From contig JAAYTV010000718.1 of assembly GCA_012523655.1 (NCBI GenBank), positions 1 to 6,167 on the forward strand: DNA of 6,167 nucleotides. Direction: 5' to 3'. This stretch comes from a bacterium. GTDB taxonomy: Bacteria > Zhuqueibacterota > Zhuqueibacteria > Residuimicrobiales > Residuimicrobiaceae. The notes beneath the pieces are model-generated. The model had not been told where the DNA came from and made no database searches. It worked only from the letters and a program-made list of their open reading frames with translations. Positions 5,204 through 6,167 of the stretch are shown in pieces. The translations under genes were made by a program, and so were the position numbers. The first letter of the stretch is position 1; each line of letters starts with the position of its first letter.

Positions 5204-6167
5204 TTACTTGACCATCATCAGCTTGATGGTGCGAATCTGCGTTTTACCAGAAAGTCGACAGAGGTAGATGCCGCTGGGCATCGGAGAACCGGATGCGTCG
5301 GCGCCATTCCAGATAACCTGATGGCGGCCGGCCGGCATGGTCGCATTGACCAGCACGTTGACCGTACGACCGGTCAGATCATAAATCACCATTTGGACAG
5401 TCTCCTGCTCAGGCAGAATGAATCCGATGGTGGTGGAGGGATTGAACGGATTCGGATAATTCTGCTCCAGGGTAAAAGACACCGGCGCGGCGGTCTCCGG
5501 CTCTACCGCAAACGCGTCGACGGTTTTTGCCAGACGCGCGGAGGTAGTGTACAGGGCCTTGAACTCAACCAATTGCCGCCACGCCTGGTTGGCGGTGTAC
5601 GGCGCGTGAATCACCAGCTTTAAATAGTTTGCCTGAATGTCGTCGGCCAACCGGTAGTAGGCAAGGTCACCCTCCACGCGTTTTTCCCGTTGAATCTTGG
5701 CAACGGAGGTGTAGTGGACGCCGTCCATGGAGGCCAGGATCTCTATTTGCGTCGCCCAACGATTGGGCGTGTACACATCACCGGAGCCGTTGTCCGTTTG
5801 AATGGCGACCGCATTCAACGTCGCTGTGTTCTGCAAGGCGAACACCGCCCAGGCAGGATCCCGGTAGTTGTTGCCGGCATCGTTGCCGCGTGTGGTCACC
5901 GTTCCATCCCATCCATCCAGATCCCCATCCACCGCATTGGTCCAATCCTGGTCATTCCAGCAGTTGCTTCCCTGGCCGGTAAAGGTCAGAGTAAATTCCC
6001 TTTCCTGCTGAGCCTGGGCTATGGCCTCTTTTAACGTGGCCTCAGCGCCTCTATAATCCTTGGCCAGCAGCTGGGTGATGGCGTAATCGACTTTATCCGA
6101 ATCGGCCATGGCCTGCCGCGCTTTGAGCACCCAACGTGTCAGATCGATGGCGATGGGCAGATGCTCG
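5204..6167 (-). CDS. Secreted discoidin-domain protein with Por/type IX C-terminal sorting domain (5'-truncated)
   Basis: This is the 3' part of a larger gene. The frame stays open to the window edge (first visible residues EHLPIAIDLTRW), so the GTG at 6130 is not a convincing start. About 320 residues are visible. The first 55 or so are probably helical (ARQAMADSDKVDYAITQLL, then AEATLKEAIAQAQQ). Roughly 5549-5995 encodes an F5/8 type C (discoidin)-like beta domain, with NAVDGD, DPAWAVFAL, IEILASMDGVHYTSVAKI and YLKLVIHAP. Such domains often bind carbohydrate. Bases 5204-5480 encode a sorting domain with SFTLEQNYPNPFNPSTTI, IYDLTGR, AGRHQVIWNG, GIYLCRL and a basic KLMMVK end, as in cargo of type IX-like secretion in FCB bacteria. 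The catalytic or main domain, if any, lies beyond the right edge. A glycan-degrading enzyme is one possibility but cannot be shown. The stop is TAA (5204-5206), and the gene converges on flxA with a shared terminator. Base composition is similar to the neighbouring genes. Confidence 0.88.
   Translation of the reverse strand, partial: EHLPIAIDLTRWVLKARQAMADSDKVDYAITQLLAKDYRGAEATLKEAIAQAQQEREFTLTFTGQGSNCWNDQDWTNAVDGDLDGWDGTVTTRGNDAGNNYRDPAWAVFALQNTATLNAVAIQTDNGSGDVYTPNRWATQIEILASMDGVHYTSVAKIQREKRVEGDLAYYRLADDIQANYLKLVIHAPYTANQAWRQLVEFKALYTTSARLAKTVDAFAVEPETAAPVSFTLEQNYPNPFNPSTTIGFILPEQETVQMVIYDLTGRTVNVLVNATMPAGRHQVIWNGADASGSPMPSGIYLCRLSGKTQIRTIKLMMVK

Noticed and set aside
5120..5623. Plus-strand open frame opposite the sorting-domain gene
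   Set aside because: It starts inside the terminator hairpin and is antisense to the conserved sorting domain; composition alone explains it.

Overview
The window looks like bacterial chromosome, apparently from the FCB superphylum or a related candidate phylum. The taxonomic hint comes from the minus-strand gene at the right end. It ends in a Por/type IX-like C-terminal sorting domain with the hallmark EQNYPNPFNP motif, which is typical of Bacteroidota/Ignavibacteria/Calditrichota/KSB1-like lineages. The left five-sixths encodes an anaerobic, iron-sulfur-rich flavoprotein complex. The organism is therefore probably an anaerobe that handles NADH, ferredoxin and thiol/disulfide electron pairs. 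The exact phylum cannot be fixed from this sequence.

Layout. Bases 1-5097 hold five plus-strand genes in one direction: a 5'-truncated hdrA, then flxD (mvhD-like), flxC (dicluster ferredoxin-like), flxB (HydB/AsrA-like) and flxA (HydG/AsrB-like FAD/NAD(P) reductase). Gaps are about 148, 31, 9 and 65 bases, consistent with one operon, with a possible regulatory break after hdrA. The operon ends at a strong, symmetrical hairpin (5128-5166) with A/T tracts on both sides. This can terminate both flxA and the convergent minus-strand gene. Bases 5204-6167 hold the 3' part of that gene: a short helical region, a discoidin-like domain and the sorting domain.

How the genes work together (inference from the known Hdr-Flx family). 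NADH would be oxidised by FlxA. Electrons would pass through FlxB and FlxC clusters and the FlxD [2Fe-2S] protein to the FAD of HdrA. There they would be bifurcated between ferredoxin and a disulfide reduced by HdrBC. hdrB and hdrC are not visible and would be expected just upstream of base 1. No hydrogenase or formate dehydrogenase catalytic subunit lies between hdrA and the terminator, which favours NAD(P)H as the electron donor or acceptor.

No tRNA, rRNA, CRISPR array, insertion sequence or long repeat was seen. The system belongs to a known family. The points most worth a second look are its likely FCB-type host, the structured flxD-flxC junction, and an unusual Cys at the FAD-contact motif of FlxA.
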